The position numbers and the translations under genes are program-made. Positions 33,843 to 42,729 of a stretch of DNA of 46,399 nt are shown piece by piece. Source of the DNA: Planctomycetota bacterium (GTDB taxonomy: Bacteria; Planctomycetota; UBA1135; UBA2386); contig JADZDL010000402.1 in assembly GCA_020851075.1 (NCBI GenBank), positions 1-46,399 of the forward strand, read 5' to 3'. The stretch's first letter is position 1. Every line of letters begins with the position of its first letter. Below the pieces are notes generated by a model. That model had not been told where the DNA came from, made no database searches, and worked only from the letters and a program-made list of their open reading frames with translations.

Positions 33843-35555
33843 CTACAGGTAGGTGTAGGTCGTCGTCGTCGAGCAACCGCCCGGCGTGGTCAGGACCACC
33901 TGGGCCTGGCCCACTGCACCCGGCGGCGTGCGCACGGTCACGGACGTGGCCGATGCCGCGAGCACGTTCGCCGGGGCGCCACCGATCGTGACGGTCGTTC
34001 CAGCGGCGAAACCCGCGCCCTGGATCACGAAGATCGCGTTGCCGGCCGACGTGCCCGAACCGAGCAGCGTGCCGGTGACGGTCGGGGTGGGATTCAAAGC
34101 GCTGGCGACCTGCAGCCCGTCCGGGTTGCGAACGACGACCTGCGAGCCACACGGCAGGTTTGCCGGGACGGGGAACACGACCTGGGTAGCCGTGATCGAC
34201 GACGGCACCACCGGCGAGCCGTTCACGGCGACCGTGAGCCCGGGCACGAAGTGGGTTCCCGTCACGGTGATCGATGCCCCCGGTGCCGCGCTAAGCGGAT
34301 TGACCGAGCTGATCGTCGGCGCCGCAGACGGGGTGATATGGAGGTCGATCGCGTTGGACAAACCGAGCGAGAAGGGCGTGTTGGTAGCCGCGACAACGGC
34401 CTGCAGCGTGAGGTCGATGGGGAACCCGACCAGACCCGTCGGAATCTGCAGCGTGTGCGGGGCCGGGCTCGACGGCAGCCAGGCCGGCAGCCAACCAAAA
34501 CTGTCGGCCAGCACAAATACCGAAGCCCCGATTGGCAGCATCGGCATGCACGCGTTGCCAAAACCGAGGTTGGTGCCAGGAGCGCCCGGCGTCGGCAGCG
34601 GCGTCAGCAGCAACACATATCCCGCCGGACCACCGGCGCCGACCGGCGCCGCCATGTTGATCGAGAACGGCTGGTACGTCGACAGCGCAACCTCGCGCAG
34701 CGGACCACCCGTCGCCCCATTCACCGTCAGCACATCCTGCCCCAGACTGCCTTCGTAGCAGGCGTCACGGAGCGGCGTCGACGTCCAGGACCACGACTGG
34801 ATGTCGACGGTCTCGTAGAGGCTGCCTGCACCGGTCGTTGCGCAGAAACCAAGCCAGCAAAGCCCCGTCGCCAACGTTGGCGCTGGTGCCACGGCACCAC
34901 TGAGATAGGTGCCGCCGCTGAGGAAGTTGTACGGACGCGAGATCGCCGGCGTCGTCGCGTTGTCGACGAAGACCTCGATCGTGCCAGGGACGTAGCGCAC
35001 TCGCAGCGTGTGCAGCTGACCGTTGCTGAGGATCACGCCAGGCGTGTTGCGACCGATCGAGTATTGCTCGTTCTCGTGATTGCCCTGCGCTCCGCGCGTG
35101 TGGATCGTCAACTCATTGGCACTCGTATCACCAAGGAACCCGTCCTGATAGGTGTCGAGCTCGATCGCAATCGAGTTGCGGATGCCGACCGCGCCGTTGG
35201 AGCCATTGCCGTAGCCCATGCCCCACACGGTGCCACCCATGGTGTTGATGCCGTTCGGATCATCGTGGATGACCAGCGCCATGCCTTCGGCCTTGGTGCC
35301 AGCAACCGGCGGCGTGATGCGGAACGTGAACGTCGTGTCGAAACCACTGATCACCGGCATCGCCGTGCGGTGCCACGCCCAGCCCGTCTGCTGGATCGCA
35401 TTCGTCAGCCGCACCGAGGTTCCACTCTGAACGGCATTGCCAAGCAACGACAAGGTGCTGACGCTGCTGAAGTCCGTGTATTGGAACGACTGCGCCGAGA
35501 GCGCCGCAGTGAGGAGAAAACAGGGAAGCGCCGTAGCGCGGAGTCGGTTCATCAT
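33843..35555 (-). CDS. Secreted lectin-like protein with IPT/TIG repeats
   Basis: The 570-residue product has a signal peptide (hydrophobic to ALSAQS, about residue 21). Residues about 22-245 look like an L-type (legume-like) lectin beta-sandwich: FTFRITPP, ALVIHDDPNG, IAIELDTYQDG, then HTLRVRYVPGTIEVFVDN. A middle region follows, with a cysteine-containing beta domain, and two IPT/TIG immunoglobulin-like repeats occupy about 400-570 (PTISSVNPLSAAPGASITVTG; then a second copy TVTGTLLGSG, ending TTTTYTYL). It is probably exported and carbohydrate-binding. ATG ATG at 35555/35552 precede the signal. Similar C-terminal style is frequent in planctomycete secreted proteins. Confidence 0.8.
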   Translation of the reverse strand: MMNRLRATALPCFLLTAALSAQSFQYTDFSSVSTLSLLGNAVQSGTSVRLTNAIQQTGWAWHRTAMPVISGFDTTFTFRITPPVAGTKAEGMALVIHDDPNGINTMGGTVWGMGYGNGSNGAVGIRNSIAIELDTYQDGFLGDTSANELTIHTRGAQGNHENEQYSIGRNTPGVILSNGQLHTLRVRYVPGTIEVFVDNATTPAISRPYNFLSGGTYLSGAVAPAPTLATGLCWLGFCATTGAGSLYETVDIQSWSWTSTPLRDACYEGSLGQDVLTVNGATGGPLREVALSTYQPFSINMAAPVGAGGPAGYVLLLTPLPTPGAPGTNLGFGNACMPMLPIGASVFVLADSFGWLPAWLPSSPAPHTLQIPTGLVGFPIDLTLQAVVAATNTPFSLGLSNAIDLHITPSAAPTISSVNPLSAAPGASITVTGTHFVPGLTVAVNGSPVVPSSITATQVVFPVPANLPCGSQVVVRNPDGLQVASALNPTPTVTGTLLGSGTSAGNAIFVIQGAGFAAGTTVTIGGAPANVLAASATSVTVRTPPGAVGQAQVVLTTPGGCSTTTTYTYL

Positions 35556-35575
35556 GCCAGCGAGAAAGTAAGCGA

Positions 35576-35658
35576 GGGGATTGGGCGGCGAAGTGTACCA
35601 GGCCTGCCTACGCTCGCGGTGCGGATCCCGACAACCTCCGGGTCGCCACCCAATCCCC
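35576..35658. repeat. 10-base inverted repeat in a divergent intergenic region
   Basis: GGGGATTGGG (35576-35585) and its exact reverse complement CCCAATCCCC (35649-35658) are separated by 63 bases. They sit between the lectin gene start (35555, minus) and the binding-protein gene start (35762, plus), in a 206-base region that must carry both promoters. The pair could be two operator half-sites for looping or a long-range hairpin. No -10/-35 boxes are clear. Confidence 0.45.
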
Positions 35659-35761
35659 ATGGCATGGGCTATTGCGCACCACAGCAACCCCGGGGCACGA
35701 CGGCCCATCCTTGCCATCCAGCGCTGGATCGCACGCTGCCGATATCCCCCGGACAATCGAC

Positions 35762-36733
35762 ATGCGAACTTTCCGTAACTGCCTCATGCCATTGCTACTG
35801 CTATTGCTCGCGCAATGTGGCAGTCGCCCAGCGACGGACGCTTCGACAAGACGACCGCTGCGCATCGGCATCGACCTGTGGGCGGGCTACTACCCACTCG
35901 TCCTGGCTGAGGAATTGGGTTACCTGCGTGAAGGCAACGTAAACGTCGAGATCTCGATTCCCAAGAACACGAGCCGCATGCTCGCGCAGTTCGCGGCACG
36001 CGACTACGACGCGGTCTGCGTGTCCTGCGCGGATGTGATCACCGTGACACGCGCAGTTCCCGAGCTTCGCATCGCGTTGTTGTCCGATGAGAGTTCGGGT
36101 GGCGATCAAGTCTTCTCGAAGACCCTGATCACGAGTGCCGCCGACCTGCGCGGCAAGCGCATCGCCACCAACTTCGGCGGGTTTGGCGAACTCCTCGTGC
36201 AGCGCTTTCTCGCCAAGCACGGGGTGTCGGTGGCGGAGGTCACACTCGTCAATACCGAGGCCTCCGACATTCCCAAGCGCCTGGCCGCCGGCGACATCGA
36301 TCTTGGCCATACCTGGGAGCCTTACGCAACCGAGGCGCAGCAGCTGGGCATGCACAAGGTGTTCTGCAGCAGCGAGACACCAGGACTCATCCTCGACGGC
36401 CTCGTGTTTGACGGTGAAGTCGCCCGACAACGCGAGCCCGAAGTGCAGGCGGTCGTGAAGGCCTGGTTTCGCGCTCTCGACTGGTGGCACGCCCACCCCA
36501 GTGAAGGCGACCTCCGCCTCGAGAAGCGGCTGAAACTGGCCCCTGGACAAGCACGCCCCTCCGGCATCCGCCTGCTCGACCTCGCCGACAACAAGACCCT
36601 CATGAGGAGCACCGATGCTGTCGCCCCTCTGCAAAGTTGTCTGCAGAGCTACATCGACTTCTTCGCCGCGCGCGGGCTGCTGCTCAAGCGACCCGATCCC
36701 CGAACCATGTTCGGCATCACCATCCTCCCATAA
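35762..36733 (+). CDS. NMT1/SsuA-type periplasmic substrate-binding lipoprotein
   Basis: The 323-residue protein has a lipobox ending LLAQC (Cys19), then a periplasmic binding fold. It opens RIGIDLWAGYYPLVLAEELG, followed by FAARDYDAVCVSCADVITV, the hinge motif LRGKRIATNFGGFGELLVQRFL and GDIDLGHTWEPYATEA. These match the NMT1/THI5-SsuA family that binds sulfonates, pyrimidine precursors, nitrate or taurine. No ABC permease or ATPase follows; instead a hybrid histidine kinase starts 3 bases after the stop. I infer the protein is a sensing adaptor, not a transporter subunit. Confidence 0.85.
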   Translation: MRTFRNCLMPLLLLLLAQCGSRPATDASTRRPLRIGIDLWAGYYPLVLAEELGYLREGNVNVEISIPKNTSRMLAQFAARDYDAVCVSCADVITVTRAVPELRIALLSDESSGGDQVFSKTLITSAADLRGKRIATNFGGFGELLVQRFLAKHGVSVAEVTLVNTEASDIPKRLAAGDIDLGHTWEPYATEAQQLGMHKVFCSSETPGLILDGLVFDGEVARQREPEVQAVVKAWFRALDWWHAHPSEGDLRLEKRLKLAPGQARPSGIRLLDLADNKTLMRSTDAVAPLQSCLQSYIDFFAARGLLLKRPDPRTMFGITILP

Positions 36734-36736
36734 CCC

Positions 36737-39004
36737 ATGGGCATTCGCCTGCAGATCCTGGCCACGCTGGGCCTCGTCACCCTGCTCCCCACCGGGGCGC
36801 TGGTGATGTTGTCCTACGAGCGAACGGCTAGCGAGATTGAGCAACGGGTCGATCGCAGCATGCAGGCGCTTGCCGATCGCACGGTGGCGCACCTCGACGG
36901 CCACCTCACCGGCCTGCTCGAAGACGTTCGCGCCATTGCCACGCTGCCGACGCTGCGCAAGGCTCTGGACCAGGACGCCAGCGAACCGGATCGCCTGCTC
37001 GCCAGGGACCTTCTGCGCAGCCTGCTGGATCGCGACCCGGTCAACAGCGTCGCCTGTGGTCTGCTCGATGCGCGAGGACGAGTGCTCGTCGATTCGGACG
37101 GCAGCTGCACCGGGCGCGATGAGATCGCGATGCCCGACGTGGCGCCGCTGCTGGCGGGCGGCACGCCGTGGGCCGGAACGGCGCATTGGGACGACGGCGC
37201 CTTCCCCGTGCTCACGTTCGCGAGCAGCGTGCGCAACCCTCAGGGCCACGTGATCGGCGTGCTCCGCCTCGTGCTGGAGGCCGCTTGCCTGCAACACCTG
37301 CTCGGACGCACCGACCTCGCGGATGACAGCTCCACGTTGCTGCTGCTCGACCAGGACGGTCGCGTGCTCGCCGATGCAAACTCGCCGGCGCGACGCCTCG
37401 CCAACACCCAACTGCGCCTGCCGGCGACCAACGGCAAAGTCGCGGTCGACTGGTACGCGCCGGGGTCGCAGCAACGTTCGTCTGGCCTTGCAATCATCAC
37501 GCCGCTCTCCACACTGCCTTGGCGGCTGATCGTCTGGCAGACCGAGGATGTCTATGAGGCCCCGGTAGACCACCTGCTGGATAGCACGCTGCTGCAGTGT
37601 GGCGTCGCCGCGGCCCTGCTCCTGCTGGCTGCGGCCGTGGCCTCCGCACTCGTGGCAGCACCCATTCAACGCCTCGAACTCGCCGCCCAGAGCATCGCCG
37701 ACGGCAATCTGACGACGCCGATCCCCATCGGCAGCGGCGAGATCGGGACCCTTGGACGCACCCTGCAGCAGATGAAGGATCGGCTGTTGGCCACGATGGC
37801 GTCACTGCAGGAAGCTGCCGCCGACGCCACCTTGGCCTCGCAGGTCAAATCCCAGTTCCTGGCCAACATGAGCCATGAACTGCGCACGCCGATGACAGCC
37901 ATCATCGGCTACACCGAGATGCTCGCCGAGGATGCAAACCTGCCCCCGCAAGCGCGCGAGCAATCGCAAACCGTTCTTCGCAACGCGCGCCATCTGCTCG
38001 AACTCGTCAATGAAGTGCTCGATCTCGCGAAGGTCGAAGCGGGCACGATGCAGCCTGATCCCGTCGATTTCTCGCCGAAGGACCTGTTGCAAAGCGTCAT
38101 CGAACTGCTGCAGGTCCAGGCGCGCAGCAAGGGCATCATGCTGCGCCTCGAAAGTTCGCCCCTGCCAGCCCAGGTTCGCTCCGACCAGTATCGTGTTCGC
38201 CAGATCCTGCTCAACCTGATCGGCAATGCGATCAAGTTCACGGACTGTGGCGGCGTCACCCTGCGCGCGTCCGCGGCCCCTGTCGCCAATGGCGGGATGG
38301 TGCTGCGCTGCGAGGTCATTGACACGGGCACCGGAATTGCCCCGGAACGCGTCCGCGAGCTGTTTCAGCCGTTCTCACAAGTCGACGAGAGTATGTCGCG
38401 GCGCCACGGCGGCACCGGCCTTGGCCTCGCCATCTCACGCAAGATCGCGCAACTGCTCGGCGGCGAGATCGAGGTCTCGAGCACGCCAGGGGCAGGCAGC
38501 ACGTTCACCCTGATCGTGCCAATCGAAGTGCGCGACACCATCGTCACGCGCACCGAGACCAAACCGTTGGTTGCGAAGCTCAGCGGCCGCATCCTGCTCG
38601 TCGAGGATGGCAAGGACAACCAGAAGCTGTTTACCCACATCCTGCGCAAGGCGGGTGCCGAGGTCCTGCTCGCCGACAATGGGCTCGAAGCGATTTCGGC
38701 GCTGTGTCGCGGCGGGGACCCGCTGGCCGGCCTGATGACCCCGCTGCCGTGCGACCTCATCCTCATGGACATGCAGATGCCGGTCCTGGATGGCTACGAC
38801 GCCACGCGCCGCCTGCGTGATCTCGGCCTCACCATCCCCATCGTCGCCTTGACTGCGCATGCGATGGCCGGTGCGCAGGAAGACTGCATGCAGGCTGGCT
38901 GCGATGCTTGCGCAACAAAACCCATCCCAGGCAAACAGCTCTTGCAGGGTTGTGAGGAATGGATCCTGCGTTCGCAGCAGCGCTCAAACAGCGGGACCCA
39001 ATAG
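36737..39004 (+). CDS. Hybrid sensor histidine kinase with cache-like periplasmic domain, HAMP and receiver
   Basis: The 755-residue protein has a transmembrane helix (about 5-28), a double-cache-like sensor (30-285: CGLLDARGRVLVDSDG, then LLLLDQDGRVLADA), a second helix (about 285-310), a HAMP linker, HisKA with MSHELRTPMTAIIGYTEML (phospho-His380), a HATPase with NLIGNAIKFT, DTGTGIAP and GTGLGLAI, and a receiver with LVEDGKDN, phospho-Asp678 (LMDMQMP) and TKPI. All motifs are intact. It lies 3 bases after the binding-protein stop, so the lipoprotein probably presents a ligand to this sensor. The receiver has no output domain. The end overlaps the convergent glycosylase-like gene by 21 bases. 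Confidence 0.92.
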   Translation: MGIRLQILATLGLVTLLPTGALVMLSYERTASEIEQRVDRSMQALADRTVAHLDGHLTGLLEDVRAIATLPTLRKALDQDASEPDRLLARDLLRSLLDRDPVNSVACGLLDARGRVLVDSDGSCTGRDEIAMPDVAPLLAGGTPWAGTAHWDDGAFPVLTFASSVRNPQGHVIGVLRLVLEAACLQHLLGRTDLADDSSTLLLLDQDGRVLADANSPARRLANTQLRLPATNGKVAVDWYAPGSQQRSSGLAIITPLSTLPWRLIVWQTEDVYEAPVDHLLDSTLLQCGVAAALLLLAAAVASALVAAPIQRLELAAQSIADGNLTTPIPIGSGEIGTLGRTLQQMKDRLLATMASLQEAAADATLASQVKSQFLANMSHELRTPMTAIIGYTEMLAEDANLPPQAREQSQTVLRNARHLLELVNEVLDLAKVEAGTMQPDPVDFSPKDLLQSVIELLQVQARSKGIMLRLESSPLPAQVRSDQYRVRQILLNLIGNAIKFTDCGGVTLRASAAPVANGGMVLRCEVIDTGTGIAPERVRELFQPFSQVDESMSRRHGGTGLGLAISRKIAQLLGGEIEVSSTPGAGSTFTLIVPIEVRDTIVTRTETKPLVAKLSGRILLVEDGKDNQKLFTHILRKAGAEVLLADNGLEAISALCRGGDPLAGLMTPLPCDLILMDMQMPVLDGYDATRRLRDLGLTIPIVALTAHAMAGAQEDCMQAGCDACATKPIPGKQLLQGCEEWILRSQQRSNSGTQ

Positions 39005-39508
39005 CTGCCGCAGCGCTTCGTGCCAGACCCGCGCCTTCTCGGTGCGCGAGATGCTGGCGTGAGCCGGACTCGTCGACGGTAGAAGAATCACCGGCAGAGG
39101 CACCGCGGAAGGCTCCGTCGTCATCTGCCTCGAACGCTGCAGGGACCGGAACGCCTTGCCACCATTGCAGAGCACGCCCCGCAAGCCCGGATGGCTCGCC
39201 CCGAAGCAAGCCAGATCGTTGTGACGTTCCGTGCCGGCCCGGATTGCAGTATCGAGGCTACCATCCCGTTCGCACGCTTGCAGCACGTCCCAGACCGCGA
39301 TGCCAAAGCGGCACAGATGCTGCACGCGGGAGCCGTACTCGATCTTCGGGTCATACCCACAGAACTCGCCCAGGATCGGCCAGAACGCATTCTGCGGGTG
39401 CGCATAGTACTGACCAGCCTGCAATGACTTCACCCCCGGCATGCTGCCGAGGATCAGGACCCGCGCCGCGGCCGTTTCGATCGGTGGGAAGCTGAAGATG
39501 CGGGCCAC
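38984..39508 (-). CDS. DNA-deoxyinosine glycosylase (hypoxanthine-DNA glycosylase, UDG superfamily)
   Basis: From GTG 39508 the protein has 174 residues and begins MARIFSFPPI. VLILGSMPGVKSLQAGQYYA and HPQNAFWPILGEF are the diagnostic blocks of the UDG family 6 DNA-deoxyinosine glycosylases, with the GSMPG loop in place of the classical uracil-DNA glycosylase motif. VLCNGGKAF and LLPSTSPAHAS (the S-T-S-P-A-x-A loop) form the remaining active-site blocks. The enzyme excises hypoxanthine from DNA, a deaminated adenine. The start rests on the GTG since upstream in-frame residues are non-homologous. It overlaps the end of the convergent kinase gene by 21 bases. Confidence 0.85.
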   Translation of the reverse strand: MARIFSFPPIETAAARVLILGSMPGVKSLQAGQYYAHPQNAFWPILGEFCGYDPKIEYGSRVQHLCRFGIAVWDVLQACERDGSLDTAIRAGTERHNDLACFGASHPGLRGVLCNGGKAFRSLQRSRQMTTEPSAVPLPVILLPSTSPAHASISRTEKARVWHEALRQLLGPAV

Positions 39509-39598
39509 CCACGCAATGTAGCAAAGGCTGCTTAGGATGGCCGCACCAAGGACCAGGACGGTTGCACCACGCTGCCGTTGTCCTATCGCTGTCGCCTC

Positions 39599-41179
39599 AT
39601 GCCCATGCACCTGCCCACCTTCTCCCAACGCTACCTGCAGGAACTGCCGGGCGACAAGCTCACGACGCCGGCCGCTCGTCAGGTGCACGGCGCGCTGTGG
39701 TCGCGAGTGTTGCCCACGCGGGTGCCGAATCCCCGCCTACTCGCCTACTCGCAGCCACTCGCCAACGAACTCGGCATCGACAGGGCCTTGATGGGCGAAG
39801 CCTCCACCGCGGCAGTGCTCGGCGGCAACGCGCTATGGCCTGGTATGGCGCCGTACGCAGCCAACTATGGTGGACACCAATTTGGTAACTGGGCCGGGCA
39901 ACTTGGTGACGGGCGCGCCATCGTGCTCGGCGAATTGCTGCGCGCCGACGGCGAGCGCTTCGAAGTGCAACTGAAGGGCGCTGGCCCGACCGCCTACTCC
40001 CGCGCCGGCGACGGCCGCGCCGTCTTGCGCTCGTCGATCCGCGAGTTCCTCTGCAGCGAGGCGATGTTCCACCTCGGCGTGCCCACCACGCGCGCACTGT
40101 CGCTCGTGGCCACCGGCGAAGATGTCGTGCGCGACATGTTCTACGACGGCAACGCGATGGCCGAACCAGGCGCAATCGTGTGCCGCATCGCCCCGTCCTT
40201 CCTGCGCTTTGGCAACTTCGAACTGCCCACGTCCCGCGGCGACATCGAACTGCTGCAAAAACTCGGCGCGTTCACGCTTCGGCATTGGTTTGCTCACCTT
40301 GGTGAACCTTCGAAGGCCGCCTACGCGGCCTGGTTTCGCGAAGTCGCCGAACGCACCGCGCGCCTCATGGCGCAGTGGCAAGCGGTCGGATTCGTGCACG
40401 GTGTGATGAACACCGACAATCTCTCGATTCTCGGTCTCACGATCGACTACGGCCCCTACGGCTGGATCGATGACTTCGATCTCGGCTGGACGCCCAATAC
40501 GACAGATGCGCGGCAGCGGCGTTATGCGTTTGGCAATCAGCCAGCCATCGGGCTCTGGAATATCGAACGCCTTGGCCTTGCCATCCTGCCATTGCTCGAC
40601 GACGACGAAACGGCGCTGGACGAAGGCCTGCAGGCTTTCCAGCAAACCTACGCCGCCGAAGCCAGCCAGCGTTTTGCGGCCAAGATCGGCCTCATCTTCA
40701 GCTCAGCACACGGCGACGGCGCGTTGCTGCAGGATCTGTTCACGTGGCTCGGCGGAGCCGAGACCGACATGACGCGCTTCTTCCGCGCGCTCTCGAGCGT
40801 GGTCACGCTACCCGCGGCACCAACGGCTGTGCCGGCCGTGCTCGCCGCGGCGAGTTATGCCCCCATCTCGGCCGCGCGCGAAGAGTCGTGTGTTGCATGG
40901 CTGCAACGCTGGTGGCAACGCACACGCGCCGAGAATCGCACGCCCGAGCAGATCGCGCAGGCAATGAACGCCACGAATCCGTGGTTTGTGCTGCGCAACT
41001 GGGTCGCGCAGGAGGTCATCGATGCGGCGCACGCGGGCGACCTCAGCAAACTGCACACTGCGCTCACGGTGCTTCAACAGCCCTTTCAGGAACAGCCCGC
41101 TCACACCGCCTGGGCCGAGAAACGGCCCGAATGGGCACGTTCGAAGCCTGGCTGTTCCGCGTTGTCGTGCAGCTCGTAA
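39599..41179 (+). CDS. selO: Protein adenylyltransferase SelO (cysteine form)
   Basis: The 526-residue protein is a SelO/YdiU pseudokinase AMP-transferase. GMAPYAANYGGHQFGNWAGQ and LGDGRAIVLGE are the family signature, followed by the VQLKGAGPTAYSRAGDGRAVL block, and the metal site HGVMNTDNLSILGLTIDYGP with DDFD. SelO transfers AMP from ATP to protein Ser/Thr/Tyr and responds to redox stress. Its C-terminus has Cys519 and Cys524 (GCSALSCSS); the latter corresponds to the Sec position of animal SelO, so this is a Cys form. ATG 39599 gives MPMHLPTFSQRY; a TTG at 39578 and ATG 39605 are alternatives. Confidence 0.94.
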   Translation: MPMHLPTFSQRYLQELPGDKLTTPAARQVHGALWSRVLPTRVPNPRLLAYSQPLANELGIDRALMGEASTAAVLGGNALWPGMAPYAANYGGHQFGNWAGQLGDGRAIVLGELLRADGERFEVQLKGAGPTAYSRAGDGRAVLRSSIREFLCSEAMFHLGVPTTRALSLVATGEDVVRDMFYDGNAMAEPGAIVCRIAPSFLRFGNFELPTSRGDIELLQKLGAFTLRHWFAHLGEPSKAAYAAWFREVAERTARLMAQWQAVGFVHGVMNTDNLSILGLTIDYGPYGWIDDFDLGWTPNTTDARQRRYAFGNQPAIGLWNIERLGLAILPLLDDDETALDEGLQAFQQTYAAEASQRFAAKIGLIFSSAHGDGALLQDLFTWLGGAETDMTRFFRALSSVVTLPAAPTAVPAVLAAASYAPISAAREESCVAWLQRWWQRTRAENRTPEQIAQAMNATNPWFVLRNWVAQEVIDAAHAGDLSKLHTALTVLQQPFQEQPAHTAWAEKRPEWARSKPGCSALSCSS

Positions 41180-41192
41180 AGCACCCACCCGT

Positions 41193-42719
41193 TCAATAGT
41201 GCAGACGGAGCAGGCGGGCGCCGTCCACGCCAAGGGTCACGACGAACAGACAGTCGTAGTCCTCGTCCTTCATCGTCACGGGTTCGATGACCCCAAGTTC
41301 TTTGAGCAGGGCGGGCACGGTATTGGAGTGGCCGGCCACCACGACCACCTCACCGAGATGGTCTTTGCGCACTCGCCCAGCAAGCTCCTTCGTCTTGCCC
41401 GCCGGCAAGACTTCCGCGGTGAGTTTCCGACTCTCACACAACGGGCGCACGGTCGCCTGCGTGCGCCGGTAATCCGTCGCAAACACGGCGTTCACCGACA
41501 ACGACGCGAGCACGCGCTGCAGTCGTTCGCTGCGCGCTTTGCCAATCTCGTTGAGATCGGGATCCTCACCGTCCCCCTTCTCCGCGTGACGCACGACCAC
41601 CACCGTCGTGCACGCGGGCACTCGCTGCTCGGCAAACGCTCGAATGCGCTCGACGACGCCGCGCGCGACGTCGTTGGGGATCGGGATCGAGAGGTTGTAT
41701 TGGCGCACAACCCACTGATCACCGCGCTTCTCCAACACGCCAGAACCCCGGCACTCTCCATATCCCTCGTTGTCGAGCATCTCGTCAAACCACGCGAGAG
41801 CCTCGCCCGCGGCCATCGAGACATGGCGTGAAATCGGCACGTAGGTCCACGCCGGCCCACGCTCGAAGTATGGCAAAGCAAAGGCCCGAAACTCCTGACC
41901 CGTCCACCGCTCAGTTCCATCGGTGCCAAGAAACACCGCATCATCAGGCAACAAAGCGAAGTACTTCTTCTCGTCGCCCTTCGCCGCAGCATCGTGGAAC
42001 GCATCGAGCGCGGCGGACACTTCGCCAGCAGCACCGGCCAACGTTCGTTCGGCAAAGAGCGCAGCGAAGTGCTCCGCAAAGTTCGCGGCGTCTGGTTCGC
42101 CCGCCACCGCTACCACCTGGGGCTTGAGCCCAGCTTGCCGCAAACGCGCGAGATTGCGGGGCGTGGCCGCCGCCGCTTCCCGCTCACTGGTGGCCACCAA
42201 CAAAGCCACCCGGCGCCCGTGCAGTCGCGCCAACGCCGGTTCCCGCTCTGGCACCGCAGCCGGCCAGGCAGTGATGGACTGAAACTCCTGCGGCTGGGCC
42301 AACCCGATTCGCCAGACAGCCTCCACAGCCGCAGGCTCGGCCCCGGCGAGGTACATGCCACCTTGCGCAATGCAGAAGGTCTGTCGCAGATGCTGGAGCA
42401 ACAGGGGCAGATCGTGTTCGCGCCCTGCGCACACCGGACTCACAACGACCCACCCGCGCTCGCCCAGCGCCCCCCAATACCGCTGCATGCCGGCCGCGAC
42501 CGCGGCTTCGTCCATGGCACCTGCCGGCATTGCAAACAGCAGCGGATACGCGCGTTCGGCGGCGAACTGCGGCGGCAGCACCACCGCATAACGCAACGGC
42601 GCTTCCGCCTTGGGGACCGGCAACTCCCGAAACTCCACATGCGGCGCCTGCCCACGCAGCAGGGCCATCGGAGCCAGCAGAACGAGAGCGAGCCCGGCGA
42701 GGGGAGAACACAACTTCAT
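41193..42719 (-). CDS. Three-domain secreted protein: alpha/beta-hydrolase-like, NTF2-like and histidine phosphatase
   Basis: A signal peptide (to about residue 23, LRGQA) starts this 508-residue protein. Residues about 25-230 look like an esterase/depolymerase-type hydrolase (RYAVVLPPQFAAERAYPLLFAMPAG), without a clear GxSxG; the segment LAGAEPAAV occupies that place, so it may be inactive. Residues about 235-365 resemble an NTF2/SnoaL-type domain (AALDAFHDAAAKGDEKKYFA, then VFLGTDGTERWTG). Residues about 370-508 are a histidine phosphatase with VVRHAEKGD (nucleophile His378) and a late VAGHSNTVP. The combination is unusual. The end lies 13 bases from the convergent selO gene. Confidence 0.75.
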   Translation of the reverse strand: MKLCSPLAGLALVLLAPMALLRGQAPHVEFRELPVPKAEAPLRYAVVLPPQFAAERAYPLLFAMPAGAMDEAAVAAGMQRYWGALGERGWVVVSPVCAGREHDLPLLLQHLRQTFCIAQGGMYLAGAEPAAVEAVWRIGLAQPQEFQSITAWPAAVPEREPALARLHGRRVALLVATSEREAAAATPRNLARLRQAGLKPQVVAVAGEPDAANFAEHFAALFAERTLAGAAGEVSAALDAFHDAAAKGDEKKYFALLPDDAVFLGTDGTERWTGQEFRAFALPYFERGPAWTYVPISRHVSMAAGEALAWFDEMLDNEGYGECRGSGVLEKRGDQWVVRQYNLSIPIPNDVARGVVERIRAFAEQRVPACTTVVVVRHAEKGDGEDPDLNEIGKARSERLQRVLASLSVNAVFATDYRRTQATVRPLCESRKLTAEVLPAGKTKELAGRVRKDHLGEVVVVAGHSNTVPALLKELGVIEPVTMKDEDYDCLFVVTLGVDGARLLRLHY

Positions 42720-42729
42720 AAGGAGATGT

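Noticed and set aside
35801..37669. Long minus-strand open frame opposite the binding protein and kinase genes
   Set aside because: Same shadow effect; the plus strand encodes complete, well-conserved proteins.
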